A stretch of 64,000 bases of DNA from Muscardinus avellanarius. Its lineage: Eukaryota; Chordata; Mammalia; Rodentia; Gliridae. The notes below the pieces were generated by a model that saw only the letters and a list, made by a program, of their open reading frames with translations, searched no databases and had not been told where the DNA came from. Below are positions 23,026 through 34,058 of this stretch, one piece after another. Numbering within the stretch: position 1 is the stretch's first letter; each line of letters begins with the position of its first letter. The stretch spans positions 89,601,093-89,665,092 of the forward strand of contig OY726560.1 of assembly GCA_963383645.1 (NCBI GenBank), read 5' to 3'. A program made the position numbers and the translations under genes.

Positions 23026-23173
23026 TCCTCATATGGATATGTTTGAAAAAAATATACATAGTTTTGTGCAGGAAGACAAGTTATATTTTGTTACTTTTGG
23101 AAGATGTAAAATATGATTGTGCATCTAATATCTTTGAGGTTTTTCTCCACTTAAAATCATAACATGGTTCCGG

Positions 23174-23185
23174 GAAGATGGCGAC
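23174..23185 (+). promoter_or_regulatory. YY1-like site at L1 5' end
   Basis: GAAGATGGCGAC lies within 10 bp of the element start, the position and sequence at which YY1 sets the start site of mammalian L1 transcripts. Its retention suggests this copy began with a full 5' end. Confidence 0.7.
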
Positions 23186-24132
23186 AGAGAAAAGCGGGGC
23201 TTACAAGCCCCGCTAACAACCAATCTCTATTACCACAAAATCAGTGACTTTCATAGCCAGAAAACACCATCAGCAGAGAAAAAAAAAAAAAAGTAAATAC
23301 AAGGGACAGAGAAAAAGAGGGCTGGAAAAACAAGACACCAGAAAGAAACCAGACTGCAGTGCTGCGGCCGGAGCCGCAGCTCAGAGCAGCGTGGGCGCCA
23401 TCTTCCCTTGCAGCACTAGGCTCCAGAGAGGAGGGGGACTCAGAACGGAGCTCAGAGCCACAGAGGAGATACACCAGCCTCACGCCTGAGGACGCAGCAG
23501 CAGCGCCTTACTGCCAGTGGCAGCAGCGAGTTCATCACTCAACAGCCCACCAGGCTCCAGAGAGGAGCAGCAGACAGCGAGCCAAGGTGAGCAGCTGCGG
23601 ATCAGCCAGGAGGAATTCGGCAGATTTTTCAGCGCAGGGAGCATCTAAAGCTCCCAGGGGTTGGGCTCAGCACACCCTGCAGGGACTCAGAGTGGGGCTC
23701 AAACCAGAGAAGAAATATGCCAGCCTCATGGCCGAGGGCATGGCAGTGGTGCCATATTGCCACCGGCGGCAGCAGCAGCGAATTCACTGAGTTCACTACA
23801 GCTCCATCAGCGCACTCAAACACTGTGAGTCAAATTGCGGCCCCTAGAGGAGAAATCCCAGTACTGTACTCCCAGGGACTTGACCCAGTGGGGGAGTGGC
23901 GGTGGCAGAGATATCACACCATAGTCACAACTCCCCACAGGAGAATGCCCAACCTGGCACCACCAATGTTCTAAAGCAGCCTCGATTGACTCCCTGGGTC
24001 TGAGACTTTGTGATACAACCGAGTAAAGGAGTAGTGGTGACTGAGATACCACAGACTCGAGATCCAGAGCACCTTAAGTGAACTTGTAGTGACCCAGAGA
24101 AGAACCCAGAGAAGGAACAAACTTCCAAAATC

Positions 24133-25058
24133 ATGGGAAAGAGGAATAACAATGGAGCAATAAATGCCCACAACCCCACAACTTCAGAACCTGATAAAAC
24201 AGAAAATCAGAGATTTCTAGAAGATCAGATCAGGAAAATAACTGTAGAAATAATAGAGGTGTTTCAAAAAGAATTCAGAGAGAGAGCCAAAAAGAGATAA
24301 AGGATGCAATTAATGAAGTAAAGGCCTCAATTCAAAGTACAAACAACCAACTAGACCACATGGAGAATAGAATCTCACTCCTAGAAGATGATCACTCCAA
24401 AAATGAACGCATAGTTTCTAATTTAGAAAAAAAAAATCCGACAGCAGGAATCTGACATTGAAGAAATATGGGCCCATTTTAAGAGAGCTAACCTAAGAAA
24501 AATTGGAATAGAGGAGGAAAAAGAAGGTGAAACCAAAGGGATCAACAATATCTTCAAGGAAGTAATAGCAGAAAATTGCCAAAACATAGAGCAAGAGGTC
24601 GATACACAGGTCCAGGAAACTTATAGAACTCCCTTTGGACAGGATCAGAGAAGAGGATCCCCATGCCACACAATTGTCAAAATGACCAATGTGGAAGCCA
24701 AGCAGAGAATCTTAAAGGCAACAAAAGCAAAGGGCCAAGTGACATTCAGATCAGAGGCAAACCAATTAGAATCACTCCAGACTTCCCAAACCAAGTCATG
24801 AGACCCAGAAGGGCTTGGAGTAACATATTCCAAACTCTGAAAGAAAACAACTTCCAGCCAAAAATTTCCTACCCAGCAAAACTTTCTATCAAATTAGATG
24901 GAGAAATAAGAAGCTTCCATGACAAACAGAAACTGAAGGAATTTATGTCTTCAAAACCAGCGCTCGAGAAAATACTTAAAGAGATCAACTACAAAGAAGA
25001 AATAGGTAACACACACCAGAACCAGAGAAACAAGATTTTCCATCCAACAGACAACTAA
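24133..25058 (+). pseudogene. L1 ORF1 (RNA-binding chaperone), broken, copy 1
   Basis: Encodes the remains of ORF1p, the trimeric coiled-coil RNA-binding protein of the L1 particle. Visible in order are an N-terminal start (MGKRNN), a coiled-coil region (NRISLLEDDHSKNERIVSN), an RRM-like segment and the C-terminal domain (FQPKISYPAKLSI). The frame ends at TAA 25,056-25,058. Lesions: a 2-bp insertion near 24,280 with a stop at 24,298-24,300, a 1-bp insertion in the A run at 24,427-24,436, and a shift near 24,743-24,757. The last is shared with copy 2. Confidence 0.88.
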
Positions 25059-25099
25059 GATTGGTTATCTGTGGAGATTCATTATTTATGTTAGTCTTT

Positions 25100-25745
25100 T
25101 ACCTATCTCTAAATTGTATTGTTTGCTTTTATTGTTGCTAATTTTTAGGATTTCTAGTTGGAATATTAATATACCTTTAGATATAGCATTTAGAAATATT
25201 TTATCCCATTCTATCAGTAACTTTTAACTCTGTTTACATTGTCTTTGGATATACAATATTTTTTTATTTTTTTATTTTTTAGGGAGTTTATTTACCATTT
25301 TGTTGCCTGTGCCACTGAAATCATATCCAAGAAATCACTGCCAATTTCAATGTTGTGAGGGTTTATGACCCAGATTTTCTTCTAAAAATAAAAATCTTAA
25401 GATTTATATTTAGGTCTTTTATCTATTTTGAGTTAATATTTGTATATGGTGTTAGGTAAGGGTCCAATTTTATTCTTTTTCATGTAATTATTATTTCTCA
25501 ACAATATTTAGTTAAAAGATTATTATTTCCTCCACCAAATGTTTTTGAAAACCTTGTCAAAAATAACTTTACAATATATGGACGAATTTATCTCTAGGCT
25601 TTTATTTAACTCCAATGGTTTATATATCTGCCTTTATAACAGTACTATACTGTTTCAATTATTGTAGCTTTATAAGGTTTGAAATCAGAAAATATATATC
25701 TTCTAGCTTTGTTTTTTTTCAAGATCGTTTTGGATATCTAGAGTC
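25100..25745 (-). pseudogene. antisense block of L1 ORF2
   Basis: Read on the minus strand this matches the ORF2 region just upstream of the cysteine motif (sense words GAAATCAGAAAATATATATC..., ACTCAAAATAGATAAAAGAC, AATCTGGGTCATAAACCCTC). It lies opposite to ORF1 and to the 3'UTR of the same element. The same inverted block sits at the same place in copy 2. Confidence 0.85.
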
Positions 25746-26234
25746 CATATTCCATATTAGGATAGATTTTTTTCTGAAAAATAAATAAATAAATGTATGA
25801 TAGTTTCACCTAAAAAAAAAATTTAAAAAATATTCTCTGGTAAGAAAGAAAGCAAAAAGAAATATTGAAATGTTATCTTTAAGTCATCAAAAGCTTGGTA
25901 TCAGACAAATGAAACTGCTATGTGAGATTATCATTGTTAATTTTGGATAAATTGCTATAATACTAGATGTCAACCACTAAGCCAAGCATGGGAAGGAGGG
26001 ATGGGGAGGGAATGTGGTGGGGATCAGGAAGGGGCTAACTGGGTGATGTTTGCATGTATACAAAAGCTTTTTTTTTTATCCCATTATGATATATGAATAC
26101 AGTGCACCAATAAAAAATAAAAAAAAATAAAATCATAACATGGAAGCAATTTTAAAGGAAAGTAATTTATTGAAGGAATAAATAAAAATAATTAAGATTT
26201 TAAAATAGCATTTCTTATAGGCAATTGAAAATAC

Positions 26235-27125
26235 ACTTCACCAAAAAAAGAGGTACAAATGGCCAGTAGATACATGAAAAAATGTTCAACATCATTAGCA
26301 ATTAGGCAGATGCAAATCAAAACTACACTGAGATTCCATTAACTCCAATCAGAATGGCAATCATCAAGAAGTCAAATAGCAACAAATGTTGGTGAAGATG
26401 TGGGAAATAGGAACTCTTACATATTGTTAGTGGGATTTCAAACTAGTTCAGCCTCTATGGAGATCAGTGTATATATTCCTTAGAAAACTGGGAATGAATT
26501 CCTTAGAAAACTGGGAATGAATCCACCATATGATCTGGCTATACCACTCCTGGGTATCTTTCCAAAGGGGCCTCAGATCAGAAAACTACAGTAATATATG
26601 CATACCTATGTTCATAGCAGCACAATTCACAATAGCCAAATTTTGGAACTAACCAACGGATGAATGGATGTCCCATCAACAGATGAATGGATTAAAAGAT
26701 TTGGGAAATACACAAAGTGCGATTCTACTCCACAATGAAGAACAAAATTATTTCATTTGCAAAAAAAAAAAATGGGAGGACCTGGAGAACATTATGTTAA
26801 GTGAGATTAGCCAATCACCAAAAGTGATGGGTCATATGTTTTCTCTTACATGCATGAGGTAGGAAGTAATTGGGTTACCAGATGGACTCCAGATAGTGGA
26901 AGAGAAATCTCAATGGAGCCAGGGAGGTGGTCTAAGGGATTCATTAATGGAAATACTACTATTAACTATGTATACAAATGTGACTATACCAAGGTTAACC
27001 TCAGTACTCTGCTTTAGAAAGGGGGAAAATGAGGAGGTGGGGGAGGGAACAAGTGCTGTGTGCATCTCTGTCATTGTCAACATTATGATATGAGACTAAA
27101 ATTCACCAATAAATTTTCACATTAT
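26235..27125 (+). mobile_element. L1, 5'-truncated
   Basis: ORF2 C-terminal region (GATGCAAATCAAAACTACAC through ACATTATGTTAAGTGAGATT) and 3'UTR, ending AAATTCACCAATAAATTTTC. It contains a 23-bp tandem duplication, CCTTAGAAAACTGGGAATGA at 26,478 and 26,501. Frames are disrupted. Confidence 0.9.
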
Positions 27126-27210
27126 AAAAATAGCTTTCCTAATATAAAAATAGATGGTCTTTACTTCGTAAGTTTGAAAGTTGATGCATATATAGAAAAA
27201 TTGGAAGAGT

Positions 27211-27446
27211 AGCCAGGTGTGTTGATGCACGCTTGTAATCCCAGCATTTGGGAGGCTGAGACAAGAGGATTGTGATTCACAGCCAGCCTTAGCTACTACT
27301 TTGTGAGGCACTCTGCAATTCAGTGAGACCCTGTTTCAGCTGTTTCAGAATAAAGAATAAAATATATAGGAGTGCAGGTATAGTTTGGAGGTAGAATGCC
27401 CATGGGTTCCATTTCCAGCACCAAAATAAAACAAAACAAAAAAATG
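27211..27446 (+). mobile_element. SINE, dimeric B1-ID
   Basis: Head AGCCAGGTGTGTTGATGCAC; linker with a repeated CAGCTGTTTCAG; ID half TGGAGGTAGAATGCCCATGG; tail of AAAATAAAACAAAACAAAAA. Confidence 0.9.
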
Positions 27447-27703
27447 AAAGGGCTTGCTAAATTTGTCATATTGGAACTAAAATATAGTGAAAGGGGATAT
27501 TTTAAAGTATTATTTAGCATTTATTTTCTGATTTATGAACTTCTTAGCTGTCTCATGTGTTAGTGGCTCAGTAAAAATTTAAAATTTATTTCAATCTTAT
27601 TTTTAAATGAAAGAACAATTTGAAAAGCAATATCTACACCATGAAAACAATGATAACTTTTGTGTGAATGAAAGTAAGTAAAAATAAAACAAAAATATAC
27701 CTG

Positions 27704-27925
27704 TAACCAGACATGGTGGTGTATGCTTGTAATGCCAGTACTTGAGAGGCTGAGACAGGATGATCGCAGGTTCACAGCCAGGCTCAGCTACTTACAGAGG
27801 CTGTCTGCAACTTAGTGAGACCTTGTTTTAAAATGAAGAATAAAAAAATAGGGCTCAGGGTATAACTCAGATGTAGAATGTCCCTGAGTTCAATTCCAAG
27901 AACTGCAAAAAAAAAAAAAAAAATT
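27704..27925 (+). mobile_element. SINE, dimeric B1-ID
   Basis: Head AACCAGACATGGTGGTGTAT; ID half AACTCAGATGTAGAATGTCC; 17-bp A tail. Moderate divergence. Confidence 0.9.
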
Positions 27926-28899
27926 ATGTAACATAAAAGTAATTCAAATTAGTAATCCTTGGTTTCCTCTTTAGATCTCTTTCTTTTGCTTGAACCCCGA
28001 AGGTGCTCTCAGCCAGTAGCAAAACAGAAGAAGAAATGCAAAGATACTGCCGACCTGAGTTCAGGACAGAGATATGATTTCATGATTGAAGAGACAATTT
28101 TTCTTCCCACAGGATCTAGTTAAACAGGGTTTCCACGGAAATAATGGAGGAGACTAGAGTCCTGCAATGCTAACAGAAGAAGACTTTGCATATGAGTGAA
28201 GTAGAAGAGCTTGGGCTTCTTCTAGTTCCAACAGCAGATCCCTTCTATCAGCCTGGGGAAATCTATCTGGACCACTGGGTCAGGGAATGAGAAATCAGGT
28301 ATGTGGATGACCAAGAGAAAAGTGTCTAGAAGCAGTTAGAAGGTTTCTAAAGATTTGAAGCAACTAGAAAAACTTATAGGTAAAGACCTGAAGGAAACAT
28401 TCCAAAGGGAAAGTCTTTGCCTCTACGGACATTAGTAGAGATGAAGGATGACGAACAGTTTTACATCATCTCTGGCTTAATGGCTTTGTAAGAAGGGATT
28501 AATTCAGTGTTTGTATAATTTACAAATTTTTAATTGTTAATTTTACTTTTAACAACAGGAAAGTAAATTGGAATAAAATATTATTAAATATTTTCTTGAA
28601 AGCTGGTAATATTTAAAATTAGTTTTGTTAGAGGATGATTTCTATTGAGATTCTCAATTACTCTTCCAGGTATTTCCAAGGGGTTTACCAGTAGTGTTGG
28701 TCATATCTAATTTCATATAAAATCATGCCAACTTCTTTTTATTTGATATAATCACCATTTGTAATCACTTATAATAATAAAAAAGACATGATTTGGGTTG
28801 ATTTGAGAGACATGAAGAAATATCTAAAACTGGGAGAGAAAAAGGGACCATGAAGGTAGCTAGAAGGGAAATGTGTATATGATAACAGTTGGTATTTAT
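27926..28899. other. single-copy sequence
   Basis: No recognised repeat, and no long frame. The part at 27,960-28,480 is less AT-rich than its surroundings. Confidence 0.45.
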
Positions 28900-29105
28900 T
28901 GGAGTTTATAGATCTTTTTCTGTGTGATAGCCATTATTTTATAGTTCTATATATGAATTTGGTGTTCCTATGTTATAATATTACAAATGCAGCAACTGGG
29001 CCTCAAAAAAGATAACTTGTCCAAAGCCAAACACCTGGCTATGAAGAGAAGTGAACTAGAAAGTCTAACTCTAGAGTTATATTCAGCCACCATACTATAC
29101 TTCCT
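28900..29105 (+). mobile_element. MIR remnant
   Basis: Decayed MIR words in order: AGCCATTATTTTATAGTTCT, ACAAATGCAGCAACTGGGCC, GATAACTTGTCCAAAGCCAA, GAAGTGAACTAGAAAGTCTA. Confidence 0.6.
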
Positions 29106-29203
29106 TCACATGTACTCAATGATAATAATTATGGAAGGAATCGACTATGGCTAGATATGTCAAAACAAAAGTGGAATGAATGAATGGTTAAAGTACCTTA
29201 AAG

Positions 29204-29222
29204 TGCCACTAGGTGGCAGTGG
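29204..29222 (+). promoter_or_regulatory. strong CTCF-type motif
   Basis: TGCCACTAGGTGGCAGTGG contains CCACTAGGTGGC, which fits all 12 positions of the CTCF core CCASYAGRKGGC, and the next four bases AGTG fit the RSYR extension. It lies in single-copy DNA about 100 bp after a MIR and not in a young SINE. CTCF binds such sites to form loop anchors, and the motif is in forward orientation. Occupancy cannot be seen from sequence. Confidence 0.72.
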
Positions 29223-30480
29223 AGGCTCATGACAGCTTAATTATTGTCTGGAGTAAGGGTTAGCCAAGAGGCCTTAGGCTAGGTATGGGTAGGGAGTTGT
29301 GTACCACCTCTGTTCAAATGTGTGGGACATTTGCAAGTCAAATTTAATTCTTGTAGGTATTTTAGTGACTGTGGCTAAAGAGAAAAGTGAAGCATCATGT
29401 ATTAACATCCTCATTAATTTCTTCTATATAACTTCAAAATTTGTCAGTAATTAATCATTATATAGAGACATAACTCTGCCAGTTATTATATATAATACAT
29501 ATGTATATGGCATCACATATGTATTATATCATATATATATATAAATATATAGAGAAGTTCATCAAAAGACCCCTTCCTTTTTCTTCATGGTTTTTATTTA
29601 AAAATGAAAAAATGACAATGAAACCCAATATTAAAGTAAAATTGTTAATTTTAGATATAGTTGTAGCATTAGACTCTAATCAGATGATATTTAGCTAAAG
29701 AACCAAGTATTACTGAGTCCTTTCTTTGCCTAACCATTCTGACCCCATGAAGGTATTCACAGGAGGCAAATAAGTTCCCCATTCTCCAAAAAAGTGCAAT
29801 TTGTCCAATCTGGAGTTTGGTGGGAAACTGGATATCCCAAAGTTATTTGAGTTCAAGTATGAAATGGAGCTCTGTACTCATTTTGACCCCTTTTCTTACT
29901 CCAGTTGGATGCTCCAGTGAAAGACATGAGTTTGTCTAAAAGTCTAAATTCCCTGTGGCCTATGTAAGCGGCTGATAGCTCAGGACCACTAGCTGGTATT
30001 CAAGAGCCAGGTCTTGGGTCACATTTCTCTATGGAGACAGAAAAAAAAGGCAGAAAATATGGAGACAAGACCCAAGAAAGTGAACTATATTCAGCTATGG
30101 GAACTTCCAGCACAGAGTGCTAATGAGTCTAGTAACTGGTCTATGTACTGTTCTGGAAGCTGGTATCAAAATAACAACTCCATGTCTGGGGAGGCAGTCA
30201 GTAGTACACAGGACTAGTCCTAAGGGTATGCCCCTCCCCAGCCACACATACAAGTGAGCACTAAGCTATACATTTTAAATTCAGGAAGGTTGAGCTAGTA
30301 GGTGTAGGAGCAGTTAGCCAGGAGCAGATGTTGAGCACTTGACAATGCGACTAGGGAACCGAACTTGTTATTTAATTTAATTTAATTAATTTTAATTTAA
30401 ATAAAATGAGCGAAAATATGTCTCCTCTTAAATACAGTTTTGGCAGGACAGAATTACACTTTCATTACAAGATACTATTG
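29223..30480. other. single-copy sequence
   Basis: Includes AT-rich tracts at 29,490-29,550 and 30,365-30,405. Nothing coding is recognised. Confidence 0.5.
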
Positions 30481-30668
30481 TGGGGGATATTGGGATTGAA
30501 TTCAGAGGCATTCTAACTCTGAGCTACACCCCCAGTCTTTTTTATTATTATTCTTTTGAAATGGGGCCTTTCTGACAGTCTTGCTACATTGCTGAGTCTG
30601 TCCTCAAATCCATGATCCTCCTGTCTCAGTCTCCCACGTACTGGGATTAGTCATGCATCACATATCAG
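30481..30668 (-). mobile_element. SINE, dimeric B1-ID
   Basis: Minus-strand copy from GGGATATTGGGATTGAATTC to CCCACGTACTGGGATTAGTC. The head end is degraded. Confidence 0.87.
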
Positions 30669-30884
30669 TCTTCACACAGATACTAGGTGCATATAAGTAC
30701 TTCAAATAAACACAGTTTAATATATAAGAAATTTCAGTTTGGATGATTTTTAAATGTATTTACATGAATTTTAATTCATACAGTGTGTTATAATGATACT
30801 TACATAAATTGTAATTTAATTTAAATAATTTAATAGTAATATAATTATCTTATAGTTAAAATAAGTATGGGCAAATATTCAATA

Positions 30885-31230
30885 TTTTTTCAGTATTGGG
30901 GATTAAACCCAAGGGCAAGCCAGGTGTGGTGGCGCACCTTGTAATCCCCGCGCTTGGGAGGCAGAGACAGGAGGATCGCACAGGTTTGAAGCCAGCTGCA
31001 CGCACTGGCTTAGGAGACCCTGTTTCCAAATAAAAATGTAAAAATAGGTCTGGGAGTGTAGCCCGGAGGTAGAAGGGCTTCCAGGAACCCCAGTACCACA
31101 AAAAAACAAAAAAAAGTAAAAACAAAAAACCCAAGGGCATTCTACCTTTGAGCTATACTCACAGCCCTATTTTATTTTTTTTTAATTTTAAAACAGGGTC
31201 TCACTAAGTAGTAAAAGGCCTCACAAGTTG
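30885..31230 (-). mobile_element. older SINE split by a younger SINE
   Basis: The outer minus-strand SINE (CAGTATTGGGGATTAAACCC ... AAGGGCATTCTACCTTTGAG ... ACAGGGTCTCACTAAGTAGT) is interrupted at AAACCCAAGGGCA. The two parts join seamlessly when the inner element is removed. Confidence 0.92.
30905..31139 (+). mobile_element. SINE, young subfamily, nested, with 13-bp TSD
   Basis: Inserted inside the older SINE with perfect target-site duplication AAACCCAAGGGCA (30,905-30,917 and 31,127-31,139). It carries TAATCCCCGCGCTTGGGAGG and CTTCCAGGAACCCCAGTACC. The nesting orders the two subfamilies in time. Confidence 0.95.
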
Positions 31231-31279
31231 AAATATTCAAATTTAAAATACAATCATCTTTATGTTTGAGAAAATTCCA

Positions 31280-32445
31280 TGTGTATATTTATCAAGCTTT
31301 TATTATTCATTCATCTTTTGATGAAACTTAGGTTGGTTCCATAATTCACCTAGTGTGAATTATGCTGCTACACATGGATATTCATGTATCACTATAGTAT
31401 TCTAATTCTTTTGGAAAGATACCAAGGAATGATATAAAGGGTCATGTAGTGGTTCCATTCCTGGTCTTTATAAGGACCTTCATACTGATGTCCATCATAG
31501 CTGTACTAATTTACAATCCTAGGAAGAGTCTTAAGAATTTCTATTTTCCCACAGCCTCTCCAGCATTACTATGGTTTATATTCTTGATAATTGTCATTAT
31601 AACTGGAGTTAGATGGATTCTCAGTGTAGTTTTACTTTGCATTTCCATGATTGCTAACAATGTTGACTATTTTTTCATATTTTTGGCCATTTGTATTTCT
31701 TCTTTTGAGAAGTATCTATTCAGTTCAATTGCTCATCTTTGATTTTTTTTAAGTGTTAAGTTTTTAAAGTTCTTTATATACTAGATATTAGCTCTCTATA
31801 TGGCAAAGATCTTCTCCCATTCTGTAAGGCTCTCTTTTTAGACTCTTCATAGTTTCCTTCACTGAGCAGAAGCTTTGTAATCCCATTTATTGATTCTGAT
31901 TTTTATTTCCTGAGTTTTGGGGGTTTTATTGACTCCCCTGTACTAGTGCATATAGGTTGGATGATTGGTCCTATGTATTTTCAAGTAATTGTAAAGTTTC
32001 TGGTCTAATTTCTAGGTGTTTGATCCATGCTAAGGTTACTCCTATGCAGGGTGAGATATTGGGAGCTAATTTTATTATTCTATATATGGATATCCAATTT
32101 CCATAGCACTACTTCAACAGTTCAATATTTTCTTTAATATATGGAAGCTAGAAAGAAAAGAGAAAACAAAAGTGACTTTAGAGCATTGACGATAATAGAA
32201 GATAATAGAAGAGGATAGGGAGAGGGATGTGAGGAGGGGAAAGAAAGGACTCAACTGTTCAACAAAACATTTCAAAATATGCTGTGCCCATGTATAAAAG
32301 TATCAAACCAATCTCACTAATATTAGGGGGATGAGCGAATAGCAAGCTGGGGCCTGAAGGGAAACACACTGAGACCCTCCTGTGCATGTTAATTTGTATG
32401 ACTTTGAACTTCACTATAGTGTATAAATATAATACAAATAAAAGT
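31280..32445 (+). mobile_element. L1 3' portion with 5' inversion
   Basis: 31,280 to about 32,128 reads as L1 ORF2 on the minus strand (GTTGGTTCCATAATTCACCT, TCTCAGTGTAGTTTTACTTT, AGCTCTCTATATGGCAAAGA). About 32,129-32,445 then reads as plus-strand 3'UTR, ending TAATACAAATAAAAGTACAA. The strand switch inside one element with the tail at the right end fits twin priming. A short GAAATATT on both sides is only a weak target-site duplication candidate. Confidence 0.82.
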
Positions 32446-32563
32446 ACAAAGAAGAAATATTTAATAACAATATTTTAAAAACAAAAATATTTAATAACAA
32501 AATCTAAAACTAAACCACGATTACAAGTATGTTAGATCAATTGACCAAAATTTTAAAAAATTC

Positions 32564-32564
<1 letters not shown>

Positions 32565-32603
<39 letters not shown>
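32565..32603 (+). repeat. (TG)n microsatellite at a SINE tail
   Basis: About 19 TG units immediately 5' (plus strand) of a minus-strand SINE, that is, in its 3' tail. Confidence 0.95.
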
Positions 32604-32607
<4 letters not shown>

Positions 32608-32785
32608 GGGCACTGAACCCAAGGGCACTCTACCACTAGAGTACACCACCAGCCCTTTTATTTTCATTTTTAATTTTGAAACAGGTTCTCACTAATTTTC
32701 TAAGGCTGGTCTTAAACTTACTTCCTCCTATCTCAGCCTTTAAAATATTGAAATTATAGGCATGTACCACTGTACTCCGCTAAAA
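32604..32785 (-). mobile_element. SINE, dimeric B1-ID
   Basis: TTACTGGGCACTGAACCCAA through GGCATGTACCACTGTACTCC, moderately diverged. Its tail is the adjacent TG array. Confidence 0.9.
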
Positions 32786-32902
32786 GTCTTTTCTTTAGTT
32801 TTAGATGAGGCATATGATGTTAAAGATGCCACTTCCTAGTTAAGACTAATTATGACTTGTTTTGAAGTATTAAAGAACACTTAAACTTATAAAAAATGTA
32901 TC

Positions 32903-33030
32903 AAGCTCAATCTCAGTACTCTGTATGGGGAGGGGTATCTGATGAAGGAGTGGGGGCAACAGTGCTATCGTCATGATTTATGTTATGATGTCAGACTATA
33001 ATCCACCAATAAAAGCATATTAAAAAGAAT
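32903..33030 (+). mobile_element. L1 3'-terminal fragment
   Basis: Only the last ~130 bp of an L1, comparable to 26,995-27,125: CAATCTCAGTACTCTGTATG, TGATGTCAGACTATAATCCA, then CCAATAAAAGC and an A-rich end. Confidence 0.8.
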
Positions 33031-33261
33031 TTTGTCAACTCATAATTTCCTTTGGAAATTACATTGGTATAGATACTTTAGATTCTCAAGAGAAATTTAA
33101 AATAGATATAAAAATCTATTTCTATTCTAACAGACTCCAGCTAAATTGTCACAAATTTAGATATTTTGCCTTGTAAAAACAAGAGATGTTTTCTTTCTTT
33201 CATTCCACTTCTATGATTCACAATTATTTTTAGGCCATTAACATTTAAATTTACAAGTTAT

Positions 33262-33494
33262 AGTCCAGCAAGGTAGCACACTCTTGTAATCCCAGAATTG
33301 GGAGGCTGAGACAGGAAGATCACTGTCCAAAGCTAGCTTCAGCTATTTAGTGAGGCTCTCTGCAACTCACTGAGACCCTGTTTCAAAATAAAGAATAAAA
33401 AATAGGGCCAGTGGTATATCTCACAGGTAGAATGCCCCTGATTTCCATCTCTAGTACCGCCAAAAAAAAAAAAAAAATTACAATTCATGAAAAA

Positions 33495-33540
<46 letters not shown>
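33262..33540 (+). mobile_element. SINE followed by (CA)n array
   Basis: SINE at 33,262-33,479 (AGTCCAGCAAGGTAGCACAC ... TCTAGTACCGCC and an A tail). A 17-bp gap and about 22 CA units at 33,497-33,540 follow. Confidence 0.9.
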
Positions 33541-33543
<3 letters not shown>

Positions 33544-33638
33544 AAAGCCATAAATCTTTGCTAGTTATAAAAAATGGATTCAATAATCTTGTTTTGCTTG
33601 ATAATGGTCATTAAGTGAGTAGTGGAACAATTTTACAG

Positions 33639-33640
<2 letters not shown>

Positions 33641-33672
<32 letters not shown>

Positions 33673-33800
33673 GGGTCTGGGGATGGAACCCAGGGGCATT
33701 CGGCCTCTGAGCTTCAGCCCCTGCCCTATTTTTTTTTTTTTTTGAAACAGGGTCTCACTGAGTTGAAGAAGGACTCACTAAGTAGCTGAGTTGTTTTTTG
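33641..33800 (-). mobile_element. SINE fragment with long T tract
   Basis: A run of about 30 T (inverse of the A tail) precedes GCGGGTCTGGGGATGGAACC, and the head is lost after CTAAGTAGCTGAG. Confidence 0.87.
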
Positions 33801-33845
33801 TTTTTTTTTTTGTATTGTTTACTCCAAATCAAGATTATCTGAAAC

Positions 33846-34058
33846 AGCAGGGCATGGTGGTGCATGCTTGTATTCTCAGAATTCAGGAGGCTGAGACAGA
33901 AGGATCTTGGTTCACAGAAAGCCTCAGCTACTTAGTGAGGTCCTCCGCAACTCAGTGAGACCCTGTTTCAAAATAAAGAATAAAAAAATAGGGCTGAGGG
34001 TGTAGCTTGGAGGTACAATGCCCCTGGGTTCCATCCCTAGTACTGAAAAAAAAATCTG
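33846..34058 (+). mobile_element. SINE, dimeric B1-ID
   Basis: GCAGGGCATGGTGGTGCATG through TTCCATCCCTAGTACTG and an A tail. ATCTGAAA occurs on both sides and is a plausible target-site duplication. Confidence 0.9.

Larger units (their letters stand above)
23153..26143 (+). mobile_element. composite half-L1 (HAL1-like) retrotransposon, copy 1
   Basis: A complete insertion of about 2,961 bp (23,168-26,128) between 15-bp target-site duplications AAAATCATAACATGG (23,153-23,167 and 26,129-26,143). The site CTT/AAAA is a canonical L1 endonuclease target. Order: L1-type 5'UTR starting CCGGGAAGATGGCGAC (23,168-24,132); ORF1 (24,133-25,058); about 650 bp of L1 ORF2 in antisense (roughly 25,100-25,745); a short unique link; an L1 3'UTR with polypurine tract (about 25,970-26,090); CACCAATAAAAAATAAA and an A-rich tail. 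There is no ORF2 in sense, so mobility needed L1 proteins in trans. The same order and junctions occur at 43,306-46,137. Confidence 0.93.

Noticed and set aside
23244..24179. Several overlapping frames on both strands suggesting a GC-rich gene and CpG island promoter
   Set aside because: This is the CpG-rich 5'UTR of the half-L1 element; the same bases recur inverted at 45,150-46,123.
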